A DNA stretch of 64,000 nucleotides from Oceanococcus atlanticus. GTDB taxonomy: Bacteria; Pseudomonadota; Gammaproteobacteria; Nevskiales; Oceanococcaceae. Shown here piece by piece: positions 52,203 through 60,912 of this stretch. Every line of letters begins with the position of its first letter. The first letter of the stretch is position 1. The position numbers and the translations under genes are program-made. The notes under the pieces are model-generated. The model saw only the letters and a list, made by a program, of their open reading frames with translations, made no database searches and had not been told where the DNA came from. The stretch lies in the NCBI RefSeq assembly GCF_002088235.1, contig NZ_AQQV01000003.1, positions 1 to 64,000 on the forward strand. The letters run 5' to 3'.

Positions 52203-52994
52203 ATGTTGAGCGACGACACCCTGGATGCCAGCGGGCGTGACGACCACTGGATCTCGGCCGCCGATTTGCTCGGCGGCGCCTTGATCCTGTTTTTCCTGCT
52301 CATGCTGTATTTCATGCTGACCCAGCAGGAGGAAAGCGCGGCCCATGAGCAGGCCTGGAAGCAAACCGTGGAAAGTCTGCAGACCAAGCTCAAAGGCGCG
52401 CAGATGAATGTCGACAGCGTCAAGGAAGTGGCGGTGCTGTACGACAAGAAGCGTGACGAGCTGTACCACGAGCTGATGCTGGAGTTCGGCGCTGATCTGC
52501 CCAAATGGAACGCCGAGATCGAGGATGACTTAACCGTGCGCTTCAATGAGCCGGAGGTGCTGTTTGCGGTGGGCTCATCGACCATCACCGATGAGTTTCG
52601 CGACATCCTCAATGACTTCTTTCCACGCTATCTCAAGGTCATTACCCAGGACGGCTTCGGCGACAGCATCGAGGAGCTGCGTATCGAGGGGCACACCTCA
52701 AGCTTCTGGAATCGCAGCAACCCGGCTTCGCCGCTGGATGCCTACCTCAAGAACATGGATCTGTCCTACGAGCGTTCGCGCAGCGTGCTGCGCTACGTGA
52801 TGCTCGACAACCCGCGGCTGGGCAACTATTTGCCGTGGTTGCGCAAGCATCTCACCGCCAACGGTCTGTCCTCGTCCAAGCTGATCTACAAGCCCGATGG
52901 CACGGAAGATTTCGCCCGGTCACAGCGGGTGGAATTCCGTATTCGGACCGACATACAGTCCAAAATGGCCAAGATTCTGGAGTTGGAAAGCTGA
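52203..52994 (+). CDS. ZorB/MotB-like OmpA-domain stator protein
   Basis: A 263-residue partner of the ZorA-like protein. One membrane helix (about 18-40) carries Asp21 in ISAADLLGGAL, in the position of the proton-binding Asp of MotB and ZorB. A helical linker leads to an OmpA-like peptidoglycan-binding domain (about 110-258): VLFAVGSSTIT, IEGHTSS, LSYERSRSVLRYVM and RSQRVEFRI are its usual elements with the binding Asp/Arg pair. It probably anchors a proton-driven motor to the wall. It starts 3 bp after the ZorA-like gene, and its TGA overlaps the next ATG. Confidence 0.83.
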   Translation: MLSDDTLDASGRDDHWISAADLLGGALILFFLLMLYFMLTQQEESAAHEQAWKQTVESLQTKLKGAQMNVDSVKEVAVLYDKKRDELYHELMLEFGADLPKWNAEIEDDLTVRFNEPEVLFAVGSSTITDEFRDILNDFFPRYLKVITQDGFGDSIEELRIEGHTSSFWNRSNPASPLDAYLKNMDLSYERSRSVLRYVMLDNPRLGNYLPWLRKHLTANGLSSSKLIYKPDGTEDFARSQRVEFRIRTDIQSKMAKILELES

Positions 52995-53176
52995 TGAGTT
53001 TGCCGAATTTCGTCAATTTCGAGCCCTTCAACATCCTGCGTCGCAAGATGCGCGCGGAAGGCATGGGGCATTTCGATTTCCAGATGCCGGAGCGGGCGGC
53101 TGAACAGCCGGCCGCAACCAGCAAGCCGGTGCGGCGCAGCCGGCGACGCAAGCCAGCTGCCAAGGTTGACGAGTGA
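52994..53176 (+). CDS. small basic protein of the ZorAB-like operon
   Basis: I do not recognise this 60-residue protein. The first half, MSLPNFVNFEPFNILRRKM and HFDFQMPE, looks like a folded or binding segment; the second half is a low-complexity tail rich in Ala, Pro, Lys and Arg (RRSRRRK). The ATG overlaps the stop of the ZorB-like gene (TGATG) and its TGA overlaps the GTG of the next gene. The conserved coupling suggests a required subunit, perhaps binding nucleic acid or the motor tail (inference). Confidence 0.65.
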   Translation: MSLPNFVNFEPFNILRRKMRAEGMGHFDFQMPERAAEQPAATSKPVRRSRRRKPAAKVDE

Positions 53177-53589
53177 GCAGCGGGGCCACGCCGCCGGACT
53201 GGACGCGCTGGCTTACCCTGCGCCAGCTGCCGGCTTGGCAGTGTCTGGCCTTGAGTGTGGATGTGGAGCCGGACACGCTGGGCGTGGACAGTTTCATGGT
53301 GCTGCATGCAGCGGACTCAGAATTGCCGATGGGCGGGCAGGGTGACCCCGACTGGCTGGCCAGCATGGCCAAGCGCCAGTCCGGGTTGATCGCTGCGCTT
53401 GCTGACAGCAAGACGGGGTTGGCGGTGCGCGCGGTCAAACAGCCGCATCTGGATACGCCGGTCAAGCTGGCGGCTTTCGTGGCCTGGGCACGAAAGCACA
53501 AGTGGGCGCTGCCCAAGGCGCTCAAAGACGCGTTTTCCGAGCCTGTGCCCAAGACCAAGAAAAGCACGCGAAAACCCGCCAAATCCTGA
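53173..53589 (+). CDS. unknown protein of the ZorAB-like operon
   Basis: I do not recognise a named family in this 138-residue protein. The N-terminal WTRWLTLRQLPAWQCLALS (about 10-28) resembles short W-x-L repeats found in several mobile or defence proteins (LT..EA..LW.G..P type). The C terminus is Lys/Arg-rich (KTKKSTRKPAK). GTG 53173 overlaps the previous TGA, so translation is coupled. It is the last gene before the cobalamin riboswitch. Confidence 0.65.
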   Translation: MSSGATPPDWTRWLTLRQLPAWQCLALSVDVEPDTLGVDSFMVLHAADSELPMGGQGDPDWLASMAKRQSGLIAALADSKTGLAVRAVKQPHLDTPVKLAAFVAWARKHKWALPKALKDAFSEPVPKTKKSTRKPAKS

Positions 53590-53639
53590 TTGGATTGCCC
53601 CGCATTGGCCGCATGGCGTATTCTGCCGGCCGACATCCA

Positions 53640-53775
53640 CGGTGTTGGCCCGATAAAGCAGTGTTGGGTCGACTGAAATGGGAAGTCCGGTGAGGCACCG
53701 ATAACTTCGGTGAGCAATCCGGCGCTGCCCCCGCAACGGTAGGAAGCCCGACTTCAAGCCCGATACCAGCCTGGA
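53640..53775 (+). promoter_or_regulatory. cobalamin riboswitch
   Basis: Conserved parts in order: GAAATGGGAAGTCCGGTGA, AATCCGGCGCTGCCCCCGC followed by AACGGTA, and the B12 box AGCCCGATACCAGCC at 53757-53771. This is the adenosyl- or methylcobalamin-binding aptamer and it represses the btuB operon when cobalamin is present. Confidence 0.93.
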
Positions 53776-53859
53776 TGTGTTCATCGATTCAGCGGAGGGC
53801 TGTGATCGTGGAAGTCGTCGCCTGGGCATCGCCTGACTCGTCGCTTCCCCGGCCCCCCT

Positions 53860-55788
53860 TTGCTGAAGCTGATTCAGGCATGGGGCTCGGGTGTGAGGCG
53901 CTGGTTATTTCTTCTTGTTTTGAACACTGCGGTGGTCGCGCAAGCGACGGCCGAAGATGCCGTGCGTCTGCCGGTGGTGACGGTGCAGAGCCAGGGCGTG
54001 CAGAGCACCCATGCGGTGACACGCATTGCCAACAGCCAGGATCGTACCCGCGAACTGTCGGAGTTGCTGGCGCCAGCGGCCGGTGTGCAGGTTCGCAGCA
54101 GCGGAGGTCTGGGCGCATACGCTGAAGCGAGCTTGCGCGGTAGCGCGGCACGCCACGTTCAGGTGCTGTTCGATGGTATTCCGCTGGAACTGGCCGGTGG
54201 TCAGGCGATCAATCTGGCCCTTTTTCCCACCGCAGTGGTCGGGCGGGCGGATATCTACCGTGGTGGTGCGCCGTTGGCTCTGGGCGCCAGTGGGGCCGGG
54301 GCCATTGATTTGCGTCCGCCTGAGCAGGCTGTCAGCGGGGTGCAGGCCGGCTACGGTAGTTTTGCGACCTGGCGTGGCGCGGTGCTGGGCGGTTGGCGCG
54401 GCGGTCTTCTTAGCCTCGGGCGCGAGATGTCCGACAACAATTTCCCCATCCGCAATCCGTACAAGCCATTCGACCCGGCTGATCCGCAGCGCCTGGCCGA
54501 AGAACCACGCGCGCATGCCGGGCGTGATCAGCATTTTGGCCTGTTGAGGCACAGTTGGGCTTGGGGTGATGCCGGTATGGATGCACTGGTGTACGGCTTT
54601 TCGCAAGACCAGGCGCTGCCAGATCGGGTCAATTCCAGTGACCCCGGCACCACGCTTGGAACCGATCTGAGTCTGGCCAATCTGCGCTGGCGCACGGCGG
54701 ACGAAGCCTACGTGGCCCTGCAATGGCAGCACCTGCGTGAACACTACGCCGACCCCGGCAGTCGCATCGGTCTGGGTGATCAGGATTTGCGTATGCGCAG
54801 TCGCCGCCTGGCTTTGAGCAGCGGGGATGATGGCACTCATTTTGGCTGGTTCGGACAGGCCGCCTGGCACGACTATCACAGTCTGGATGCCACTGCACCG
54901 CAGGCGGCGCGCCGGGTCAGGCGTCATCAGCTCACTCTGGCCGGTGTGTGGCATGCCCGACCGCGTCAGGCTTTGGCGCTGGATGCCAGTTTGCATGTCA
55001 ACGCGCTGCGCGATGATGTGGCCGATCAGGACCCGCGCAGCCGCAGTCAGGACGAACTGTTCTTCGAACCCCAGCTGGCCTGGCGTTATCAGCGTGCCGG
55101 CGCATGGTGCGCGCCACTTGGTCATGTGGCCTACCGCCAGCGGGCGCCGGGCTTTGTCGAGCGCTATGGCGATCGCGGCTATATCACCGGCAACCCCGCG
55201 CTGAAACCCGAATCCCTGACTCTGCTGGATGCGGGGCTGGCCTGTCAGGCCGAGCGCCTGAGCGTGCGCGGTGCGGTGTTCGCACAGGACCTGCGCAATG
55301 CCATCAGCTTTGTCTACGACGCGCGCGGGGTCGGCCGCGCCGTCAACACCGACCGGGCTGTGATCTACGGCCTGGAAGTGGAAACCGACTGGCATGTCTC
55401 AGCGCTGACCGATCTGAGCGTCAACTTCACCTGGCTGGAAAGCGAGGATCGCACCGAGGTGCGCGCGGCGCAGGGACGCCAGCTACCAGGACGGGCACGT
55501 TGGCAGGGCTATGCGCGCATCAATCAAGGCCTGCCTGCAAGCGGGTTGCCCGGTCGCTGGCGCCTGTTCCACGAGTTTCTGTTCGAGGGCGAACAGTACT
55601 ACGACACCAGCAATTTGCTGAAAGCGCCGACAACACGCCTGCATTCCAGCGGCTTGCATGTTGATGCAGGTGGCGTGGGCCTTGGACTGGAAGTGCGCAA
55701 TGTGCTGGATCAGACCCACGCCCAGTTCAACGGCTTTCCGCGCCCCGGGCGCAGCTATCACCTGAGCTTCAAAACCACTTTCGATTGA
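53860..55788 (+). CDS. btuB: vitamin B12 TonB-dependent receptor BtuB
   Basis: A receptor of about 631-642 residues, shorter than most TonB receptors, as is usual for BtuB. A signal peptide (WLFLLVLNTAVVAQATA), then plug elements GVQVRSSGGLGAYAEASLRG and DIYRGGAPLALGASG, then a barrel ending YHLSFKTTFD. It imports cobalamin across the outer membrane, driven by TonB. The riboswitch upstream and btuC, btuD and btuF downstream support the assignment. Start unclear: TTG 53860, or GTG 53893 giving MRRWLFLL. Confidence 0.93.
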   Translation: MLKLIQAWGSGVRRWLFLLVLNTAVVAQATAEDAVRLPVVTVQSQGVQSTHAVTRIANSQDRTRELSELLAPAAGVQVRSSGGLGAYAEASLRGSAARHVQVLFDGIPLELAGGQAINLALFPTAVVGRADIYRGGAPLALGASGAGAIDLRPPEQAVSGVQAGYGSFATWRGAVLGGWRGGLLSLGREMSDNNFPIRNPYKPFDPADPQRLAEEPRAHAGRDQHFGLLRHSWAWGDAGMDALVYGFSQDQALPDRVNSSDPGTTLGTDLSLANLRWRTADEAYVALQWQHLREHYADPGSRIGLGDQDLRMRSRRLALSSGDDGTHFGWFGQAAWHDYHSLDATAPQAARRVRRHQLTLAGVWHARPRQALALDASLHVNALRDDVADQDPRSRSQDELFFEPQLAWRYQRAGAWCAPLGHVAYRQRAPGFVERYGDRGYITGNPALKPESLTLLDAGLACQAERLSVRGAVFAQDLRNAISFVYDARGVGRAVNTDRAVIYGLEVETDWHVSALTDLSVNFTWLESEDRTEVRAAQGRQLPGRARWQGYARINQGLPASGLPGRWRLFHEFLFEGEQYYDTSNLLKAPTTRLHSSGLHVDAGGVGLGLEVRNVLDQTHAQFNGFPRPGRSYHLSFKTTFD

Positions 55789-55799
55789 GGAGAAAGAGA

Positions 55800-56963
55800 A
55801 TGAAACGACATTATCTGCTGGCCGTCAGCGCCGTGATTCTGGCTGCGTGTGGCAGCGACAACAACGGCGCGGGCGAGCCGGTCGACAGCGGTGCTGTGAT
55901 TGGTACGCGCACCGCAGGTTATGACGCCGGCGCGCACAGCGTACTCAACCTGGATCTGCCCATTGTTGCCAGCAACGAGCTGGATGGTTCCTCCAGTTCG
56001 GACGTCACCGTCGTTGGTGGCGCGGGCCATTTCTATCGCTTGCTCAAGTTTGGCACCAACACCGTCAGCCGTTATTCGGTGGATGACCCGACCACGCCGA
56101 TTTACACCTACTCAACCGAAAGCGCGGACGAAGACAGCCAGAGCAATCCGTACAGCATCATCGAGGTCAGCGACAGCAAGGCCTATGTCCTGCGTTACGG
56201 CAGCGGCAAGATGTGGATCGTGAATCCCTCGGCGGCAAGCGAGGCGGCTTTCAAGATCGGCGAAATCGATCTGTCTCACTATGACGCCGACGGTGTGCCG
56301 GAAATGGCCACAGCCCTGCTCGATGGGGATCTTCTGTACGTCGGTATGCAGCGTCTGGAATTCTTCTCCGCCACGCGCTCGTCCTACGTTGCCGTGATCG
56401 ATACCACCACGGATGAGGAAGTCGACACGCGTGTGGCCGGCTCGGATCAGACCCTGCTGGGTATCGATCTGGGCGTGCGTAACGTCACCGGCCTGAGCCG
56501 CAATCCGGACAATGGCGAGGTGCTGGCCATTGCCGTGGGCGGCTATGACGAGAACTTCGCGCCGGTCTACGACGGCGGCATTGTTGCGATCGACAGCCTG
56601 GACTACACGGTCGAGGTGATTCTGGATGACGGCGACCAAAGTGCTGCGCCCTATGGTCAGTTTCAGGGGCTGACGGTGGCTGGCGGTGGTCGTGCCTACT
56701 TCACCGCGAGCACCGGATTCGGCTCCACCAGCGTCTATGCGATCGATCCGCAAAGCGGTGAGTTGGGCTACGAAGGCGCCCCGGTGGCCGCTCTGGCCGA
56801 CCTCAATCTGGGTGATATCGCACTGGATTCGCGCGGGCGTCTGTGGGTTGCTCAACTGGATGCGAGCGCACCGGGCGTGACCATTCTGGACAGCGATGAC
56901 ACGATACTGGTTGAACGTGTCGACACCGTGCTGATTCCCACCAACATTGACTTCATTCAGTAA
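55800..56963 (+). CDS. propeller-like lipoprotein of the B12 uptake operon
   Basis: A 387-residue lipoprotein. A signal peptide ends at LAAC, and the mature N terminus GSDNNGAG is a short linker. Repeated blade-like units (for example SKAYVLRYGSGKMWIVNPS, DLLYVGMQRLEF, GRAYFTASTG, GRLWVAQLD) suggest a beta-propeller related to YncE/SMP-30-type proteins. In Bacteroides the surface propeller lipoprotein BtuG captures cobalamin for BtuB; the position and type here match, but homology is not proven. GAGGAGAAAGAG precedes ATG 55800. Confidence 0.7.
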   Translation: MKRHYLLAVSAVILAACGSDNNGAGEPVDSGAVIGTRTAGYDAGAHSVLNLDLPIVASNELDGSSSSDVTVVGGAGHFYRLLKFGTNTVSRYSVDDPTTPIYTYSTESADEDSQSNPYSIIEVSDSKAYVLRYGSGKMWIVNPSAASEAAFKIGEIDLSHYDADGVPEMATALLDGDLLYVGMQRLEFFSATRSSYVAVIDTTTDEEVDTRVAGSDQTLLGIDLGVRNVTGLSRNPDNGEVLAIAVGGYDENFAPVYDGGIVAIDSLDYTVEVILDDGDQSAAPYGQFQGLTVAGGGRAYFTASTGFGSTSVYAIDPQSGELGYEGAPVAALADLNLGDIALDSRGRLWVAQLDASAPGVTILDSDDTILVERVDTVLIPTNIDFIQ

Positions 56964-56983
56964 AGCGCTGCCCGAGGCAGTCT

Positions 56984-58006
56984 ATGCGTAGGTCGGCGCC
57001 GCTGGCGCTCGGCGTGCTGGCGTTGGCCAGTGCGCTGGCCGCGATCGCCAGCCTGCTCACCGGGCCGGCTGGCATCTCGCCCGGCGATGTGCTGGCGGCC
57101 TTGGCCGGCAGGGCAACGAGCGGACCTGATCCGGTCGTGGTGCTGTGGGAGCTGCGCGCGCCACGCACCGCGCTGACGTTCGTCGTCGGTGCGGTGCTGG
57201 CCTTGTCCGGTGCGGTCATGCAAGGCCTGTTTCGCAATCCGCTGGCCGATCCATCCATCATCGGGGTGACCAGCGGGGCCTCGCTGGGGGCCAGTCTGGC
57301 GATCGTGTTTGGTGCCTCGGCCGGGGCGTATGCGCAATGGTTGGGTTTGTCGGTGGTGGCCGCCGGCGCGTTCGCCGGTGGCCTGGCAGCCAGCGCTTTG
57401 GTGTATATGCTGGCCACCCGCAGCACAGGTACATCGGTGATGACCATGCTGCTGGCCGGTATCGCCATCACCGCGCTGGCGGGTGCCATCAACAGCACGC
57501 TGGATTACTTCGTAGACGACGACATGCTGCGGCGCATGAGCCTGTGGCAAATGGGTGGTCTGGATGGCGCCAACTGGGCCCGGGTCGGATTTGCTGCGGT
57601 CCTGCTGCTACCCCTGATGCTGGTCCTGCCGCTGCATGCGCAGACCCTCAATGCGTTTCTGCTCGGGGAGTCCGAGGCGCGTCATCTGGGTGTCGCGGTG
57701 GAGCAGGTCAAGCGCCGCTTGGTCATATTGGTCGCCTTGAGCGTGGCCGCGTCAGTGGCCTTGGCCGGGGTGATTGCCTTTGTCGGGCTGGTGGTGCCGC
57801 ACATGTTGCGCCTCTGGGTGGGCCCGGATCATCGTCGTTTGTTGCCGGCCACGCTGCTCGGTGGTGGTGTTCTTTTGCTGGTTGCCGACACGCTGGCGCG
57901 GGTACTGGTGTCGCCGGCGGAAATGCCTACCGGCATCGTCACCGCCTTGCTTGGCGCACCCGTATTTGTATGGATGCTGCGCAACGCGCCGGGCGTGCCA
58001 AGATGA
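56984..58006 (+). CDS. btuC: cobalamin ABC transporter permease BtuC
   Basis: A 340-residue FecCD-family permease with about ten membrane helices. Family blocks are RAPRTALTFVVGAVLALSGA (about 58-77), GLFRNPLADPSIIGVTSGAS (about 81-100) and the cytoplasmic coupling region GVIAFVGLVVPHMLRLWVG (about 267-285). Together with BtuD and BtuF it moves cobalamin across the inner membrane. The ATG 58003 of btuD overlaps its stop. Confidence 0.93.
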   Translation: MRRSAPLALGVLALASALAAIASLLTGPAGISPGDVLAALAGRATSGPDPVVVLWELRAPRTALTFVVGAVLALSGAVMQGLFRNPLADPSIIGVTSGASLGASLAIVFGASAGAYAQWLGLSVVAAGAFAGGLAASALVYMLATRSTGTSVMTMLLAGIAITALAGAINSTLDYFVDDDMLRRMSLWQMGGLDGANWARVGFAAVLLLPLMLVLPLHAQTLNAFLLGESEARHLGVAVEQVKRRLVILVALSVAASVALAGVIAFVGLVVPHMLRLWVGPDHRRLLPATLLGGGVLLLVADTLARVLVSPAEMPTGIVTALLGAPVFVWMLRNAPGVPR

Positions 58007-58791
58007 GCGCGGTGATCGAGCTGCAGCAGGCTGGCGTGCGCGCCGGAGCGCGAGAGGTGCTGCACCAGATCAGCGCCAGTATTCGTGGTGGCGAGCTGTG
58101 CATGTTGGTGGGGCCGAACGGCGCGGGTAAATCCAGCCTGCTTGCGGCGCTGGCGGCGGATCTGCCGCTGCATTGTGGTCGACGTACCACGCCGCGCTGG
58201 CCGCCGCGCGACGCACGCTGGCTGGCCCGGCATCTGGCCGTGCTGCCTCAGCATTCGCAACTGAGCTTTGCTTTTACCGCTGCCGAGGTTGTGGCCCTGG
58301 CGCGCACTCCACATGCCAGTGGCGCGCTGCGCGATGCCGCCATCGTTCAGGCGGCGCTTAAAGCCATGGACGTGGCTGAACTTGGCGACGCCTTGTACAC
58401 CCGTTTATCCGGCGGAGAACGGCAGCGCGTGCAGCTCGCCCGTGTGCTCGCTCAGGTGTGGGAGGCGGAGGATGACGCGCCGCGTCTGCTGCTGCTGGAC
58501 GAGCCCACGGCGGCGCTGGATCTGGCCCATCAGCGCCAGTTGATGCGCCTGCTCAAGGCGCGGGTTGAACAGGCCGGCGACGGGTTTGGCGTGGTCGCCG
58601 TGGTCCACGATCTGAATCTGGCGGCGGCTTACGCTGATCGAGTGCTTTGCCTGGATCACGGCAAGCTAGTGGCTCAGGGGCCGGCGCATGAGGTGCTGAA
58701 CGCGCAACGTGTGGCCGAGGTGTTTGGCTGCGAGGTTGATGTCATGACCCACCCGGTGAGCGGACGCACGGTGCTGGTGTATGCAGACTGA
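58003..58791 (+). CDS. btuD: cobalamin ABC transporter ATPase BtuD
   Basis: A 262-residue ATPase. Walker A GPNGAGKSS (about 38-46), signature LSGGERQRVQLARVL (about 136-150), Walker B LLLLDEPTAALDL (about 162-174) and the switch HDLNLAAAYADR are complete. It resembles HmuV/BtuD, the partners of FecCD permeases; in this operon cobalamin is the clear substrate. ATG 58003 lies inside the btuC stop (ATGA) and its end overlaps btuF. Confidence 0.92.
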   Translation: MSAVIELQQAGVRAGAREVLHQISASIRGGELCMLVGPNGAGKSSLLAALAADLPLHCGRRTTPRWPPRDARWLARHLAVLPQHSQLSFAFTAAEVVALARTPHASGALRDAAIVQAALKAMDVAELGDALYTRLSGGERQRVQLARVLAQVWEAEDDAPRLLLLDEPTAALDLAHQRQLMRLLKARVEQAGDGFGVVAVVHDLNLAAAYADRVLCLDHGKLVAQGPAHEVLNAQRVAEVFGCEVDVMTHPVSGRTVLVYAD

Positions 58792-59671
58792 CGGGATTTT
58801 TCGCTTGTGGCTGGTGTGCGCCGGGCTGTGGTTCAGCCTGTCCGCATGGGCCGGATCGGGGATTCGGGTGGTCGACGATCTGGGCGAGACCGTGACGCTG
58901 GATGCGCCGGCCCAGCGCATTGTGGCGCTGGCGCCGCACCTGGTGGAAAACCTCTATGCCATAGGCGCGGGCGAGCGCGTGGTCGGCACGGTGGAGTGGG
59001 CCGATTACCCGGCGGCCGCCAAGACGATTCCGCGTATTGGCAATTTCAAAGCGTTTTCCAGCGAGGCCGTGCTGGCACTCAAACCTGATCTGGTCTTGTT
59101 GTGGGCCAGTGGCAACGGCCAGGGTGCGATGCGTCGCCTGCAGGGGCTGGGTTTGCAGGTCTATGCCTCGGAGCCACGTGGGCTCGACAGCGTGGCCAAG
59201 ACGCTGCGTGATCTGGGCGCGCTGAGCGGGCGTGAGCAGGCTGCGGAGCACATCGCGGCTGACGTTCTCGCGCGCTACGCGGCCTTGCAAGCGCGGTATC
59301 GCGATGTCACGCCGGTCGAGGTGTTTTATCAGGTCTGGCATGACCCGCTGCAGACCATCAATGGCGATCACCTGATCAGCGCCGTGATCGAGCTGTGTGG
59401 CGGGCGCAACGTGTTCGCCGATTCTGCTGCGCTGGCGCCCAAGATCAGCGTGGAATCGGTGCTGGCACGTAACCCTCAGCTGATTGTGAACAGCGATGCC
59501 GTGGCGGATCTGCGTCGCTTCTGGGCGCCATGGACACAGATTCGGGCGGTGCGCGATGGCCAGCTGGTGAGCATTGATGCGGCGCTGCTGCAACGTCATA
59601 CACCGCGCATACTGGTGGGTGCCGATGCCTTGTGCCAGCGTATCGACAGCGTGCGCAAGCGGGCCGGTTAG
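58781..59671 (+). CDS. btuF: cobalamin-binding periplasmic protein BtuF
   Basis: A 296-residue periplasmic binding protein. A signal peptide (cut at AWA-GSGI) leads to RVVDDLGETVTLDAPAQRIV, the classic start of the TroA-like type III binding fold. VEWADYPAAA and KPDLVLLW are further family blocks. It passes cobalamin to BtuCD. ATG 58781 overlaps btuD by 11 bp. Its TAG overlaps the TAA of the convergent membrane-protein gene in TTAG. Confidence 0.9.
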   Translation: MQTDGIFRLWLVCAGLWFSLSAWAGSGIRVVDDLGETVTLDAPAQRIVALAPHLVENLYAIGAGERVVGTVEWADYPAAAKTIPRIGNFKAFSSEAVLALKPDLVLLWASGNGQGAMRRLQGLGLQVYASEPRGLDSVAKTLRDLGALSGREQAAEHIAADVLARYAALQARYRDVTPVEVFYQVWHDPLQTINGDHLISAVIELCGGRNVFADSAALAPKISVESVLARNPQLIVNSDAVADLRRFWAPWTQIRAVRDGQLVSIDAALLQRHTPRILVGADALCQRIDSVRKRAG

Positions 59672-60855
59672 ACCCGCCCGAGCAGGCCAATGCCGGTTTC
59701 CCGGCTGAGCATGCGGGCAGCACTTTCGGTGTATTCAAGCGTGGCCAGCCCACGGCACAGATCAAGTGGTTTGGCCTGCTTAAGGCCCAGTTGCAGGGCG
59801 TAGTACAGAGTGCTGCGTGTGCCGCTGGTGGCGCTGCCGATGCGCCGCCACTGCAGGCCTTTGACAGCATCACGTTCGACCCGGCGCGTGCTGATTGGCA
59901 GCCCGATCCAGTACAGGCGCGTGGCGACGTAATCGTTGGCCAGCAGCACGTCGCGGCGCAAGCCGAACAGCCACAGCGCGAGCATGATCAGCAGCGCGGC
60001 GCAGCCGCCGACCATCAGCGACACGGCCACGGCCAGGCCGCCGGCATGCCACAGGAACAGGCTGGAGGCGAGGCAGGCCAGGCCGAACAGCATCAGACCC
60101 AGGGCGGTTTTCCAAGCATGACCGGTGGCTTGAGTCAGACTCAGACCATTGTGGCGGCGGGTTACGTGCAGATCACGGGCGATGTGCTCGTCGTGCTGCG
60201 GGGCAATGGCGCGCATCCTGCGCCGCGCCAGCGGGTTGTCGCCTTCGCCGGCGAAAACCGGAATATCAAAGCGGCGGACCAGATCCGGGCCGGCTTTGTG
60301 CACGCGCAAAGTCAGTGTCCATTTGATGTGGCTGCTATCACGCGGGGTGCACGCGGGCAGGCCCTCGGGCAGTTCGAAATGAAACCAGATCTGGCGCTCG
60401 TGCGGGGCCAGTGGCTGGAGCTGCAGTTCGCGCATCCACTGGGTGGTCAACTGGTTGCTGCGTTGGCCGCGCTGCTGGCGTTGGCATTCGACGCTGAGCG
60501 TGATGCTGTGCGCATCGGGAAGGCGCGGAGTCAGCTCAAAATGCCCGGCCAGTGCGCCACCGATGGCCGCAGGCCAGGGCGACAGATGCAGATGAACCTC
60601 GCCAAACTGCTGCCAGGCCAGCCATTCACGTCCCGCGGCAAGCAGCAGGCCGGCACCGATCAGCTGGAACAGCAGGACGCTGAGGATGGCCCAGTTGCCT
60701 TTGCCAAGTTCTTGCGGGATCGCCAGTGTCGCCGGCATGGCCAGGGCGATGACAAACGCAGCCATGCCCAGTAACCACCAGTGATTGCGCCGGGCGCCGC
60801 TGGCCATGCGCTCTGTTTGCCACTGTTTTTCCTGCTGCCAGTCGAATTCCGGCAT
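59668..60855 (-). CDS. membrane protein of unknown function
   Basis: A 395-residue protein. Two N-terminal helices (about 26-46 and 53-72) enclose a short loop, then a long soluble domain, then two C-terminal helices near residues 245-290, then a soluble tail. I do not recognise a family with confidence; the arrangement (paired helices, beta-rich domain, paired helices) is common in DUF3592-like proteins. It is convergent with btuF and ends within its stop. Confidence 0.6.
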   Translation of the reverse strand: MPEFDWQQEKQWQTERMASGARRNHWWLLGMAAFVIALAMPATLAIPQELGKGNWAILSVLLFQLIGAGLLLAAGREWLAWQQFGEVHLHLSPWPAAIGGALAGHFELTPRLPDAHSITLSVECQRQQRGQRSNQLTTQWMRELQLQPLAPHERQIWFHFELPEGLPACTPRDSSHIKWTLTLRVHKAGPDLVRRFDIPVFAGEGDNPLARRRMRAIAPQHDEHIARDLHVTRRHNGLSLTQATGHAWKTALGLMLFGLACLASSLFLWHAGGLAVAVSLMVGGCAALLIMLALWLFGLRRDVLLANDYVATRLYWIGLPISTRRVERDAVKGLQWRRIGSATSGTRSTLYYALQLGLKQAKPLDLCRGLATLEYTESAARMLSRETGIGLLGRV

Positions 60856-60912
60856 GCGGCTGCTCCTGTGCGTCTGAGCCGCACTATAGCGAGCCACGAG
60901 GGCGCGCGGAAC

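Noticed and set aside
49218-53589. Complete Zorya system
   Set aside because: ZorA- and ZorB-like genes are present, but no ZorC, helicase ZorD or HNH-type ZorE is present; the two following proteins are too small and lack such motifs.
53905-55395. 496-codon minus-strand ORF opposite btuB
   Set aside because: It is a shadow of btuB, which is supported by the riboswitch and operon.
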